This document shows positions 1-5,659 of a stretch of 8,742 bases of DNA, piece by piece (the first letter of the stretch is position 1; the number at the start of each line of letters is the position of its first letter). The stretch lies in the NCBI GenBank assembly GCA_052388025.1, contig JBQTIP010000192.1, positions 1 to 8,742 on the forward strand, in the 5' to 3' direction. Origin of the DNA: JBQTIP01 sp052388025. GTDB lineage: Bacteria; Actinomycetota; UBA4738; HRBIN12. Below the pieces are notes generated by a model. The model did no database searches. It saw only the letters and a program-made list of their open reading frames with translations, and was not told the origin of the DNA. The translations under genes were made by a program, and so were the position numbers.

Positions 1-13
1 ACGGGCTTGCCCA

Positions 14-475
14 TTACATGCCTCCTTCCGTCTCTGCGGCCCAGGGGTCGGGCCCAGGCTCGCCTCCCGCTGCCGCCGTGGCGAGCCGCGGCAGGTAGTG
101 GTCCCATCCTTCCGAATGCGCGGCACCCGCACCTGCGGGGAGGTCCCGGTGGACGAGGCGGACGACGGTTTCGTCGCCGTCCGGCGAAAGAGTCACCTCC
201 ACCGTGCTAGATCCCGGAAGCACGTTCTCGTTGCCCTCCCATCCCCACGTGAAGACGACACGGTGAGGGGGGTCGATCTCGACGTACTCGCCGACCGCGA
301 TATCCCGCCCGTTCACATCGACTCGGTATACGCCACCCTCTCGGGCGTCGAGTGTCGCGATTCTGCCCTTCCAACTGATCATCTTCCCGGGGTCGGTGAA
401 GAACGCGAAGATGGTCTCGGGGCGGGCCGCGATCCTCACCTCATGGGTGATCGTGTCGGTCGTCTCCGCCTGCAC
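14..475 (-). CDS. SRPBCC / AHSA1-type START-like domain protein
   Basis: A 153-residue protein of the SRPBCC fold, AHSA1 (activator of Hsp90 ATPase-like) branch. Family traits visible: an N-terminal strand ending ARPETIFAFFTDP (residues 17-29), SWKG (34-37), the central strand HRVVFTWGWEG (71-81), and the C-terminal helix SEGWDHYLPRLA (121-132). Members bind small hydrophobic ligands in a cavity; the ligand cannot be told from sequence. The open frame extends to 523, but GTG at 475 is preferred because a near-perfect Shine-Dalgarno lies six bases before it. The start lies inside the 3' end of the ArsR gene (35-base overlap), so the two are probably translationally coupled. ArsR plus AHSA1-type pairs are common in actinobacteria, where the repressor controls its partner. 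The TAA stop sits close to the left window edge. Family assignment is confident; role unknown. Confidence 0.88.
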   Translation of the reverse strand: MQAETTDTITHEVRIAARPETIFAFFTDPGKMISWKGRIATLDAREGGVYRVDVNGRDIAVGEYVEIDPPHRVVFTWGWEGNENVLPGSSTVEVTLSPDGDETVVRLVHRDLPAGAGAAHSEGWDHYLPRLATAAAGGEPGPDPWAAETEGGM

Positions 476-782
476 GTTTCGACCTCCTTTCCTCGGCCTC
501 GGCCGCCCGCTTGAGGGCGTCAAGGGACTCGGCCCAAAAGCCGTCGAGGAACTCCCGCACCTCAGCCAGCCCCTCCGGGCGGGCCCGGTAGATGCGGCGG
601 GTGCCGTCCCGGCGCTCGTGAAGCAGCCCGGCCTCCTTCAGCACCCGCAGGTGCTGCGAGATCGCGGGCCGGGTGACCTCGAAGTGCGAGGCGATCTCCC
701 CCGCCGATCGCTCGGCGTCCCATACGAGGCGCAGGATCTCCCGGCGCCTCGGCTCGGCGATGGCTTTGAGCGCGGCTTCCAC
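441..782 (-). CDS. ArsR-family winged-helix transcriptional repressor
   Basis: A 113-residue ArsR/SmtB-type DNA-binding protein. The winged helix covers about residues 5-70: LKAIAEPRRREILRLV (5-20), SAGEIASHFEVTRPAISQHL (26-45) as helix-turn-helix, LRVLKEAGLL (45-54), and the wing HERRDGTRRIYRARPEG (55-71). The protein has no cysteine, and the metal-box position (ELCVCDL in metal sensors) reads SAGEIASHFEV, so it is unlikely to be a metal sensor and belongs to the group often paired with SRPBCC proteins. The GTG start at 782 has no Shine-Dalgarno; a TAATCT -10 box ends seven bases before it, so the mRNA may be leaderless. The tail (95-113) is charged and overlaps the next gene. Probably represses its own two-gene operon through the palindrome at 793-824. 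Confidence 0.92.
   Translation of the reverse strand: MEAALKAIAEPRRREILRLVWDAERSAGEIASHFEVTRPAISQHLRVLKEAGLLHERRDGTRRIYRARPEGLAEVREFLDGFWAESLDALKRAAEAEERRSKRAGGDDRHDHP
482..490 (-). promoter_or_regulatory. Strong ribosome binding site setting the SRPBCC start
   Basis: On the minus strand AAAGGAGGT is followed by CGAAAC and then GTG at 475. It is a nearly complete anti-16S match inside the arsR coding region, and it rules out the longer ATG reading frame beginning at 523. Confidence 0.85.
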
Positions 783-789
783 ACGGCAG

Positions 790-819
790 AGATTAAGCTG
801 ATACTTACGTAAGTGTCAA
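790..819 (-). promoter_or_regulatory. Probable leaderless promoter of arsR
   Basis: On the minus strand a consensus -35 TTGACA (819-814) is followed by an 18-base spacer and the -10 TAATCT (795-790), which fits the TAnnnT pattern of high-GC bacteria. Seven bases separate the -10 from the GTG start at 782, so transcription would begin at or next to the start codon. Confidence 0.6.
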
Positions 820-824
820 CTTAA
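793..824. promoter_or_regulatory. Palindromic operator of the arsR operon
   Basis: A 32-base inverted repeat centred between 808 and 809, with 14 of 16 arm positions complementary. The core ACTTACGTAAGT (803-814) is a perfect palindrome, and the outer arms TTAAG (793-797) and CTTAA (820-824) are perfectly symmetric about the same centre. The mismatched pairs are 798/819 and 802/815. It covers the -35 box, the whole spacer and part of the -10 box of the arsR promoter, the usual geometry for autorepression by an ArsR-family dimer. It is AT-rich in a GC-rich setting and overlaps the TAA stop (821-823) of the upstream DUF4349 locus. Binding is inferred, not shown. Confidence 0.75.
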
Positions 825-1713
825 GAAGAGCGAGGCGGAGACGTTTGTGGGCGGAGCCTCCGGTATCCCAATGTGCCGAGGCCGAGCAGCGCCGCGATCG
901 GAAGCAGGTAGCCGAGCCCTACCACTACCGCGTACAAGACACCGAGGACCCCGGTCAACGCCAGGTTCCAAGCCTCCAACAGGCCCGGCCGGCCACCGCC
1001 GCCACCGACGGGAGCCCCCCTCTCAGGCAGGGAGACCTGGATCGTGGACATCTTGCTCTGGTCACGGAGCACCCGGAGCTGTCCCGTGATCTGCTCGATG
1101 CGAAGCTGCACGTCCTGCAGCTCGCGCTGGACGCGCAGGGTCCCCGCGATGGTCGTCGCCTGCGACATCAGGTCGAGCAGGACCGACTCCTGCGTCCCCC
1201 AGGTGAGCAATCGCGCCTCCAAGTCGACGAATTTCGACGTGACGTCCCGGCCCCGAGATCGACTGCGCGTGGACCTCGCCCAGCTCGCGGAGCTCCTTCA
1301 GCGCCGGCTCGAAGCTTGTGCTCGGGATCCTGATCAGCAATTCGCCCGACCGAGAGTCCGTGCCCGCGGTCGCCGACGACTCGACGAAGCCCCCGTAGCT
1401 CCCGGCTACCAAGGTGGCGTTCTGGAAGGCGTCGTCGAACGCGCCTTCCTCTACGACCAGGAAGACCTCGGCGGTCTTGACGATGGCCGGACCGATGGAG
1501 GGGAGCTCCCCGACGGAGGAAGGGCTTCCACCCTCAGCCTCCGCGGGGGCCTCCGCCGGTGCGAAGGTAGCGTCGGCAGCGGCCGGCCTCGCCTCGCCCA
1601 CCCCCGCCTCCGCCGGCCCCGACGTCCGAGCCGATGAAGCCACCGGTCGCCAGGAACCCCACGACGCCGGCCAGCGCAAGGAACAGGACGAGCGGGATCG
1701 CGACCTTCCTCAT
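821..1713 (-). pseudogene. DUF4349 membrane protein interrupted by two frameshifts
   Basis: The coding signal runs through three frames. Frame one starts at ATG 1713 with an N-terminal hydrophobic segment, MRKVAIPLVLFLALAGVVGF. Frame two (about 1610-1255) carries the DUF4349 N-terminal half, including IVKTAEVFLVV, GGFVESS and LLIRIPSTSFEPAL. Frame three (about 1245-821) carries DVTSKFVDLEARL, LQDVQLRIEQITGQL, the coiled-coil part, a C-terminal membrane span (LALTGVLGVLYAVVVGLGYL) and a basic tail. Each switch needs one base skipped, near 1597-1620 (G-runs) and near 1245-1255 (GGGGCCGGG on the coding strand). Removing two bases leaves 891, a single 296-residue frame of normal family length. 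DUF4349 proteins are membrane-anchored with a large extracytoplasmic domain; function unknown. Either a young pseudogene or homopolymer sequencing errors; the conserved reading on both sides of each break favours a recent or artefactual event. Confidence 0.8.
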
Positions 1714-1805
1714 GGTGAGCCCCCTTCCAAAGCCGCCCAGGATCGACGCGGGTTGGACGGGAGCCCGAGCGGGTGCGTCCCCCGAGCGCCTGGCGGGGGT
1801 TCACC

Positions 1806-1822
1806 CGAGCGGGGTACGCTCG
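1806..1822. promoter_or_regulatory. Inverted repeat upstream of the CBS-domain gene
   Basis: CGAGCG (1806-1811) and CGCTCG (1817-1822) are exact inverted repeats around GGGTA. The right arm overlaps TACGCT (1815-1820), a possible TAnnnT -10 element lying 13 bases before ATG 1834. It could be an operator, an mRNA hairpin, or chance in GC-rich DNA; no clear -35 is visible. Confidence 0.3.
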
Positions 1823-1833
1823 CCCCGACGGGG

Positions 1834-2202
1834 ATGATGACGGTACGCGACGTGATGAGCAGGGACCTCGTCACGCTCGCGCCCACGGCCACCCTGGCCG
1901 AGGCGGCGACCGTGATGGGCGGGCGAGGCATCGGATCGGTGCTGATCCTGGAGGGCGACCGGCTCTCCGGGATCTTCACGGAGCGCGACGTCGTGCGGGC
2001 GCTCGCCGCGCACTTCGACGCCGCGGGTCATCCCGCCTCCGACTGGATGACACGGAATCCGATCACGATCCAGGCCGACGCCACCGTGAAGGAGGCACTC
2101 GAGGTGATGCTCGCGCGCGGATTCCGGCATCTCCCCGTCATGGAGGAGGACACTCTGGTCGGCGTGGTTTCCATCCGCGACCTCTCGCAGATCGCGGGCT
2201 GA
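1834..2202 (+). CDS. Two-CBS-domain (Bateman module) protein
   Basis: A 122-residue stand-alone CBS pair. CBS1 spans about residues 4-58 (VRDVMSRDLVTLAP...ERDVVRAL) and CBS2 about 68-121 (ASDWMTRNPITIQ...VSIRDLSQIA). Both repeats show the hallmarks DVM or DWM, a pro/thr turn, GIGSVLIL or GFRHLPVM, and the closing TERD or SIRD motif whose acidic residue normally contacts ribose of bound adenine nucleotides. Such proteins sense AMP, ATP, SAM or similar ligands and usually regulate a partner, but no effector domain is attached and the partner is not evident. The frame is open upstream to 1414, but homology begins at the double ATG (1834 and 1837), so that start is chosen; there is no clear Shine-Dalgarno. 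It is divergent from DUF4349 (120-base gap) and convergent with the 62-residue gene (6-base gap). Confidence 0.9.
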   Translation: MMTVRDVMSRDLVTLAPTATLAEAATVMGGRGIGSVLILEGDRLSGIFTERDVVRALAAHFDAAGHPASDWMTRNPITIQADATVKEALEVMLARGFRHLPVMEEDTLVGVVSIRDLSQIAG

Positions 2203-2208
2203 ACCGAG

Positions 2209-2397
2209 CTAGAAGCCGGCCTTGCCCTTCCCGGGCAGGTCCTCCGCCGCCTCTTTGAGAGCGGTCCAAATCTCCCGGAAGAGGTCGGCGGCAAACTTGG
2301 GGGGCTGGCTCCCCTCTCCGCCCATCGCGCCCCGCACCGCCGAGGCGGTCAGGTCGACGGCCTTCTCGAACAGCGTCCAGTCGATCTCGCGCGTCAT
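2209..2397 (-). CDS. Small 62-residue protein of unknown function
   Basis: I do not recognise a named family. The protein begins MTREIDWTLFEKAVDLTASAV, continues RGAMGGEGSQPPKFAADLF and ends with the helix REIWTALKEAAEDLPGKGKAGF. It looks like two amphipathic helices joined by a Gly/Pro turn (about residues 24-34), with no signal peptide, membrane span or cysteine. Coding status is supported by an excellent Shine-Dalgarno five bases before ATG 2397 and by an amino-acid composition typical of a folded helical protein. It is the last gene of the probable GNAT, glutaryl-CoA dehydrogenase, small-protein cluster, 61 bases after the dehydrogenase stop. A helical partner or regulator of the dehydrogenase is possible but unsupported beyond position. 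Confidence 0.75.
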   Translation of the reverse strand: MTREIDWTLFEKAVDLTASAVRGAMGGEGSQPPKFAADLFREIWTALKEAAEDLPGKGKAGF

Positions 2398-2402
2398 TCG
2401 TT

Positions 2403-2409
2403 CCTCCTT
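2403..2409 (-). promoter_or_regulatory. Strong ribosome binding site of the 62-residue gene
   Basis: On the minus strand AAGGAGG is followed by AACGA and then ATG at 2397. This is a consensus Shine-Dalgarno with ideal spacing and is the best single argument that this short frame is translated. Confidence 0.85.
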
Positions 2410-2412
2410 AGG

Positions 2413-2438
2413 CGTCCGGAATCACCTCTCTGCGGACG
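2413..2438 (-). promoter_or_regulatory. Intercistronic hairpin just upstream of a ribosome binding site
   Basis: CGTCCG (2413-2418) pairs perfectly with CGGACG (2433-2438) around a 14-base loop. On the transcribed minus strand the hairpin ends three bases before the Shine-Dalgarno of the 62-residue gene and begins about 20 bases after the dehydrogenase stop. No U-tract follows, so it is not a typical terminator; it could act as an mRNA-stability or processing element, or be chance. Confidence 0.35.
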
Positions 2439-2458
2439 AAAGGCTACATGCCCCCGCG

Positions 2459-3631
2459 TCAGTCGAACGCGCGGAGGCCGGTGAGGGCCTGGCCGAGGAT
2501 CAGCGTGTGGATCTCGGACGTGCCCTCGTATGTGAGCACCGACTCCAGGTTGTTGATGTGGCGGATGATCGGGTACTCGAGCGTCACGCCGCTCGCCCCC
2601 AAGATGGTGCGGGCCTCTCGGGCGATAGCCAGAGCCTCGCGAACGTTGTTCAGCTTCCCGAGCGAGATGTGCTCGGGGCGGACGCGACCCTCGTCCTTCA
2701 TCCGGCCGAGGTGAAGGGCCAACAACGTCCCCTTGTTCAGCTCGACCAGCATGTTGGCGAGCTTCGCCTGGGTGAGCTGGAACGCCCCGATGGGCTTGCT
2801 GAATTGCACGCGCGTCTTCGCGTACTCGAGTGCGCAATCGAAGCACACGCGCGCGGCCCCCATCGCGCCCCACACGATGCCGAAGCGGGCCTCCGAGAGG
2901 CACGAGAGCGGACCCTTCATCCCCGTCACGCCGGGAAGGACTGCGTTGGCCGGCAGCCTGACCTCGTCGAGGAGAAGCTCCGAGGTGACCGAGGCCCGGA
3001 GGGACAACTTGCGGTGGATGTCCTTCGTGGAGAACCCCGGCGTGCCGCGCGGCACCAGGAAGCCGCGGATGCCCTCGTCGGTCTGCGCCCAAACAACGGC
3101 GAGATCGGCGATGCCCCCGTTTGTGATCCACATCTTGGTGCCGGAGACGATCCAGTCGTCGCCGTCGCGCCGGGCGGCGGTTCGCATGTTCGTGGGATCG
3201 CTGCCGAAGTCCGGCTCGGTCAGGCCGAAGCAGCCGATCACCTCGCCGGCGGCCATCCGCGGCAGCCACTCCCGCTTCTGTTCCTCCGATCCGTACTTCC
3301 AGATCGGGAACATCGCGAGCGAGCCTTGGACCGAGACGAAGGATCGAAATCCGCTGTCGCCAGCCTCGAGCTCCATGCAGGCGAGGCCGTAGGAGACCGC
3401 GTTGGTCCCGGCGCAGTCGTTGCCGGTGAGGTGCATCCCGAGCAGCCCGAGCTTGCCCAGCTCCGCGGCGACCTCGCGCGGGAACGTCGCGGTCTCGAAC
3501 CACTCCTCGATTCCCGGAAGGACGCGCTCATGGACGAACTCGCGCACGGTGCCCCGGATCGCGCGCTCCTCGTCGGAGAGCAGGTGATCGACGTCGATGA
3601 AGTCCAGCGGATCGATCGAATCGGCGCCCAT
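2459..3631 (-). CDS. gcdH: Glutaryl-CoA dehydrogenase (acyl-CoA dehydrogenase family)
   Basis: A 390-residue FAD enzyme of full family length that oxidises and decarboxylates glutaryl-CoA to crotonyl-CoA, passing electrons to ETF. Visible landmarks: the substrate-binding segment ELEAGDSGFRS (87-97), with E89 and R96 matching E87 and R94 of human GCDH; the flavin-binding run CFGLTEPDFGSDP (134-146); WITNGGIADLAVVWA (168-182); FSLRAS-like KLSLRAS (208-214); CLSEARFGIVWGAMGAA (244-260); QFSKPIGAFQL (276-286); and the catalytic-base motif TYEGTSEIHTLILG (367-380), with E369 matching E370 of the human enzyme. The arginine and YEGT context distinguish it from straight-chain acyl-CoA dehydrogenases. 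The ATG start lies seven bases after the GNAT stop with only a weak AGGCG, so coupled translation is likely. It belongs to lysine, tryptophan and benzoyl-CoA-type degradation. Confidence 0.92.
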   Translation of the reverse strand: MGADSIDPLDFIDVDHLLSDEERAIRGTVREFVHERVLPGIEEWFETATFPREVAAELGKLGLLGMHLTGNDCAGTNAVSYGLACMELEAGDSGFRSFVSVQGSLAMFPIWKYGSEEQKREWLPRMAAGEVIGCFGLTEPDFGSDPTNMRTAARRDGDDWIVSGTKMWITNGGIADLAVVWAQTDEGIRGFLVPRGTPGFSTKDIHRKLSLRASVTSELLLDEVRLPANAVLPGVTGMKGPLSCLSEARFGIVWGAMGAARVCFDCALEYAKTRVQFSKPIGAFQLTQAKLANMLVELNKGTLLALHLGRMKDEGRVRPEHISLGKLNNVREALAIAREARTILGASGVTLEYPIIRHINNLESVLTYEGTSEIHTLILGQALTGLRAFD

Positions 3632-3638
3632 GCGTCGC

Positions 3639-4169
3639 CTAGCCTAGCGTCTTCGTCAGAAAGACCATCATGTCGCCGAAGGGGATCCGTTCGCCGCTAT
3701 CTCCGATCAGCACGGCGCCTCCGATGAACGGGCCGTGCGCGTGTTCGTAGCCCAGGGTCGCGTACAGGAGGCGCGCGGGCTCGTGCTCCGGGTCCGTTGC
3801 CACGGTCAGGCCGACCTTTCGCATCCCTTGCGACCGGACTGCACCTTCGAGGGTGGCCATGATGGCTCGAGCCACGCCCCGGCGGCGATGCTCGAGGGCA
3901 ACGAAGACGTCGCGCACCTCGGCACAGCCCTCCCGCTCGGCCGAGAGGGAGTACTCGTCGGCCTCCGGAAACAGGACCATGCCCCTTCCGACCGGCGCGG
4001 GCCCGTCCCAGGCCACCGCCGCAAGGAGCTCCGCCCGGCGCTGAGCAAGCAGCCGTTTCGCGTACTCCGAGGAGTTCCAGGCAGGGAGCAGCCGGTTCAG
4101 CGCTTCCAGGTCCCCCTTCTCGAGAGGCCGGACCGGGAATCTTTCGCTCGACTTGTCGATCTCCCCCAT
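3639..4169 (-). CDS. GNAT-family N-acetyltransferase
   Basis: A 176-residue GCN5-related acetyltransferase, which transfers acetyl from acetyl-CoA to an amine. Motif A is clear: CAEVRDVFVALEHRRRGVAR (residues 82-101) gives the beta4 strand followed by the R/Q-x-x-G-x-A pyrophosphate loop RRRGVA (95-100). MRKVGLTVATD (116-126) and ARLLYATLGYEHA (132-144) form motif B. The N-terminal part FPVRPLEKGDLEALNRLLPAW matches the usual first strand and helix. The substrate cannot be predicted. The ATG at 4169 has no Shine-Dalgarno, and the 78-base gap to the divergent SDR start must hold its promoter. It is the first gene of the cluster with glutaryl-CoA dehydrogenase; the reason for the pairing is not evident. 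Confidence 0.88.
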   Translation of the reverse strand: MGEIDKSSERFPVRPLEKGDLEALNRLLPAWNSSEYAKRLLAQRRAELLAAVAWDGPAPVGRGMVLFPEADEYSLSAEREGCAEVRDVFVALEHRRRGVARAIMATLEGAVRSQGMRKVGLTVATDPEHEPARLLYATLGYEHAHGPFIGGAVLIGDSGERIPFGDMMVFLTKTLG

Positions 4170-4186
4170 CGTCGTTGGTCGCTATC

Positions 4187-4217
4187 GTGACAGGCGGCCG
4201 GCGGGGACGGGTAGATT
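4187..4217 (+). promoter_or_regulatory. Candidate promoter of the SDR gene
   Basis: GTGACA (4187-4192) resembles a -35 and TAGATT (4212-4217) a -10 element, with a rather long 19-base spacer. The predicted start of transcription near 4224 would give a leader of about 24 bases containing the ribosome binding site. It lies in the divergent gap with the GNAT gene. Confidence 0.4.
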
Positions 4218-4237
4218 GCGTCCGTCGACCGACAGGT

Positions 4238-4243
4238 GGAGGG
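4238..4243 (+). promoter_or_regulatory. Ribosome binding site that sets the SDR start
   Basis: GGAGGG lies four bases before GTG 4248. The upstream in-frame GTG at 4236 overlaps this element and has no comparable site, so the shorter protein is preferred. Confidence 0.65.
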
Positions 4244-4247
4244 CCGA

Positions 4248-5024
4248 GTGGATCAGCGTTCGCTGGAGGGTCAAGTAGCGATCGTGACCGGGGGCAGCCG
4301 CGGGATCGGTCGAGCCATCGCCATTGCCCTCGCGGAGGCAGGCGCCGACGTCGTGCTCGCCGCGCGAGGCGAGGAGGCCTTGAGCGAGGTTGCGGCCCAG
4401 GTCGAGGCCCTCGGCCGGCGGGCGCTCCCCGTGGTGACCGACGCCTCGGGGCTGGCGTCCGTGCAGACCATGGTGGTCCGCACGCTCGAGGCCTTTGGCA
4501 CCATCGACGTCCTGGTGAACAACGCGGGAGCGGCGCCGTTCCGATCGAGCGTTGTAGAGACGAAGCCGGAGGGGTTCGAGAAGTACCTCCGGGTGAACTT
4601 CCTCTCCGCGCTATACGGCATCCAAGCGGTCGGCCCGATCCTGCTCGAGAAGGGCTCCGGGTGCGTTCTGAACGTGGCGTCCGTCGCAGGGTTCCTGGGC
4701 ACTCCCGGCCTGTCGTATTACGGGGCCGCCAAGGCCGCGCTGATCAACCTCACGAAGACCGTCGCCATGGAGTGGGCGCCCTCCGGCGTGCGTGTCAACG
4801 CGGTCGCGCCCGGCTGGATCGAGACCGACCTCAACGCCGGGTTACGCGAGGACCTCGACACGAACCGGGAACTGGTCGCGTCGATCCCGATCGGCCGCTG
4901 GGGCCGCCCGGAGGAGGTTGCGGCGGCGGCGGTGTTCCTCTGCTCCGCCGCAGCCTCGTTCATCACCGGCGCCGTGCTGGTCGTCGACGGGGGGCAGACG
5001 GCCGGCGGAAGCCCCCGGCTCTAG
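4248..5024 (+). CDS. Short-chain dehydrogenase/reductase (SDR, FabG-like)
   Basis: A 258-residue classical SDR, a cytoplasmic NAD(P)-dependent alcohol/ketone oxidoreductase. Ordered motifs (numbered from GTG 4248): the cofactor glycine motif TGGSRGIG (14-21), D65 after VVT, NNAG (91-94), N117 in RVNF, S145 in NVASVAG, Y158 and K162 in YGAAK, and the PGWIETD segment (189-195). The catalytic tetrad Asn-Ser-Tyr-Lys is complete. AAR after beta2 (38-40) in place of an acidic residue favours NADP(H), a weak indication. The C-terminus SFITGAVLVVDGGQT is typical. The substrate is unknown; its position beside glutaryl-CoA dehydrogenase and the aromatic-CoA flavoprotein fits a 3-hydroxyacyl-CoA or cyclic alcohol dehydrogenase in the same degradation route, which is inference. 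The stop lies seven bases from the end of the convergent HepT remnant. Confidence 0.92.
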   Translation: MDQRSLEGQVAIVTGGSRGIGRAIAIALAEAGADVVLAARGEEALSEVAAQVEALGRRALPVVTDASGLASVQTMVVRTLEAFGTIDVLVNNAGAAPFRSSVVETKPEGFEKYLRVNFLSALYGIQAVGPILLEKGSGCVLNVASVAGFLGTPGLSYYGAAKAALINLTKTVAMEWAPSGVRVNAVAPGWIETDLNAGLREDLDTNRELVASIPIGRWGRPEEVAAAAVFLCSAAASFITGAVLVVDGGQTAGGSPRL

Positions 5025-5031
5025 CGCCCAC

Positions 5032-5225
5032 CTACGCTTCGTCGACAAATCGGCGAGCGATCTCGACTCTGAACGCGTCGAGGTCGTCGACCTGCCCGCG
5101 GAGGATCTCGATCACCGATCCGGGTCCGCCAGCTCCTCGGTCGGAAGCTCCCCCAAGCGACGGAGAGCGGCGGTCTCCTCTGCCAAGCGGTCGAGCAAGG
5201 CACGAACCCGCCCCGGATCGACCAT
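5032..5225 (-). pseudogene. hepT: Remnant of a HepT (HEPN, DUF86) toxin gene with internal deletion
   Basis: Starting at ATG 5225, whose A is also the last base of the mntA stop (TGATG), the frame reads MVDPGRVRALLDRLAEETAA and then LRRLGELPTEELADPDR, the typical HepT N-terminus, and stops at TGA 5114-5112. In another frame, starting at 5115, the sequence reads VIEILRGQVDDLDAF and then RVEIARRFVDEA to a TAG at 5034-5032, which resembles the HepT C-terminal helix. The locus is 194 bases long; intact members are usually 130-145 residues, so roughly 200-240 bases are missing. The lost part would hold the middle helices and the R-x4-6-H ribonuclease motif, so no active toxin can be made. Several GATC copies around the junction (5103-5120) suggest a microhomology deletion. 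Family call rests on the two end segments and on position after mntA. Confidence 0.72.
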
Positions 5226-5653
5226 CAGCGTGCGCCCTCCGAATGACGCCGCAGGAGCTCGCGATCAAGCCGGCGAGCGTGGATGTCGAAGTCGAAGAAC
5301 TCGCGCAGCGTGAGGCTCTCGTAGGCGACACGCGTCGATTCATCGCGGGAATAGAGCACCCGGCGCTCCCTCACCGCTCGTCCCTGGAGGGCGAGCGGCG
5401 CCGCGTTGAGCACCACGACCTCGACGTTCCCGACTCCTGATGCCGATTCGAGTCGGCCGGCAAGATCGAGCGAAACGCGAAGCGTGTCGAGCTCTCCGGC
5501 CTCTGGATCGAGAAAGACGGCGACGTCCACGTCGCTCCGCGGATGCGTCCTTCCGGTTGCAGCGGAGCCGAACAGGTACGCGAACAACACGGCGCCGTCC
5601 GCGAACGCCAAGGCGGCAGCGTCTCGCAGTCGCTCGAACGTCGCCTCGTCCAT
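5225..5653 (-). CDS. mntA: MntA-type minimal nucleotidyltransferase (antitoxin)
   Basis: A 142-residue pol-beta-superfamily minimal nucleotidyltransferase. The GSx10DxD signature is exact: G29-S30 in YLFGSAATG and D41/D43 in SDVDVAVF. A third acidic residue, E78, lies in NVEVVVLN, and the typical LNAAPLALQ...RRVLYSRDE segment (82-105) follows. In characterised HEPN/MNT modules this protein neutralises the HepT ribonuclease by AMPylating it. All catalytic residues are kept here although the partner toxin is deleted. The ATG at 5653 has no Shine-Dalgarno; TAGCAT ends six bases before it, so the mRNA may be leaderless. The stop overlaps the hepT start by one base (TGATG), the usual coupled arrangement. 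It is divergent from the luciferase-like gene by 140 bases. Confidence 0.9.
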   Translation of the reverse strand: MDEATFERLRDAAALAFADGAVLFAYLFGSAATGRTHPRSDVDVAVFLDPEAGELDTLRVSLDLAGRLESASGVGNVEVVVLNAAPLALQGRAVRERRVLYSRDESTRVAYESLTLREFFDFDIHARRLDRELLRRHSEGAR

Positions 5654-5659
5654 GGGAGG

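Noticed and set aside
1414..1833. N-terminal extension of 140 codons for the CBS-domain protein.
   Set aside because: It runs antisense through the DUF4349 locus and its divergent promoter region; CBS homology starts right after the ATG at 1834.
2222..3727. A 501-codon open frame on the plus strand, antisense to glutaryl-CoA dehydrogenase.
   Set aside because: Translation is rich in Arg, Gly, His and Pro without any domain, and it lies exactly opposite a gene with all catalytic residues; a by-product of high GC codon use.
5021..5031. A transcription terminator between the convergent SDR gene and the HepT remnant.
   Set aside because: The seven-base gap holds no inverted repeat or T-run that could be defended.
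4175..5440. A 421-codon plus-strand frame across the SDR gene and the HepT/MntA region.
   Set aside because: It reads the SDR out of frame as Arg/Gly-rich sequence and continues antisense into mntA; no motif or ribosome binding site.
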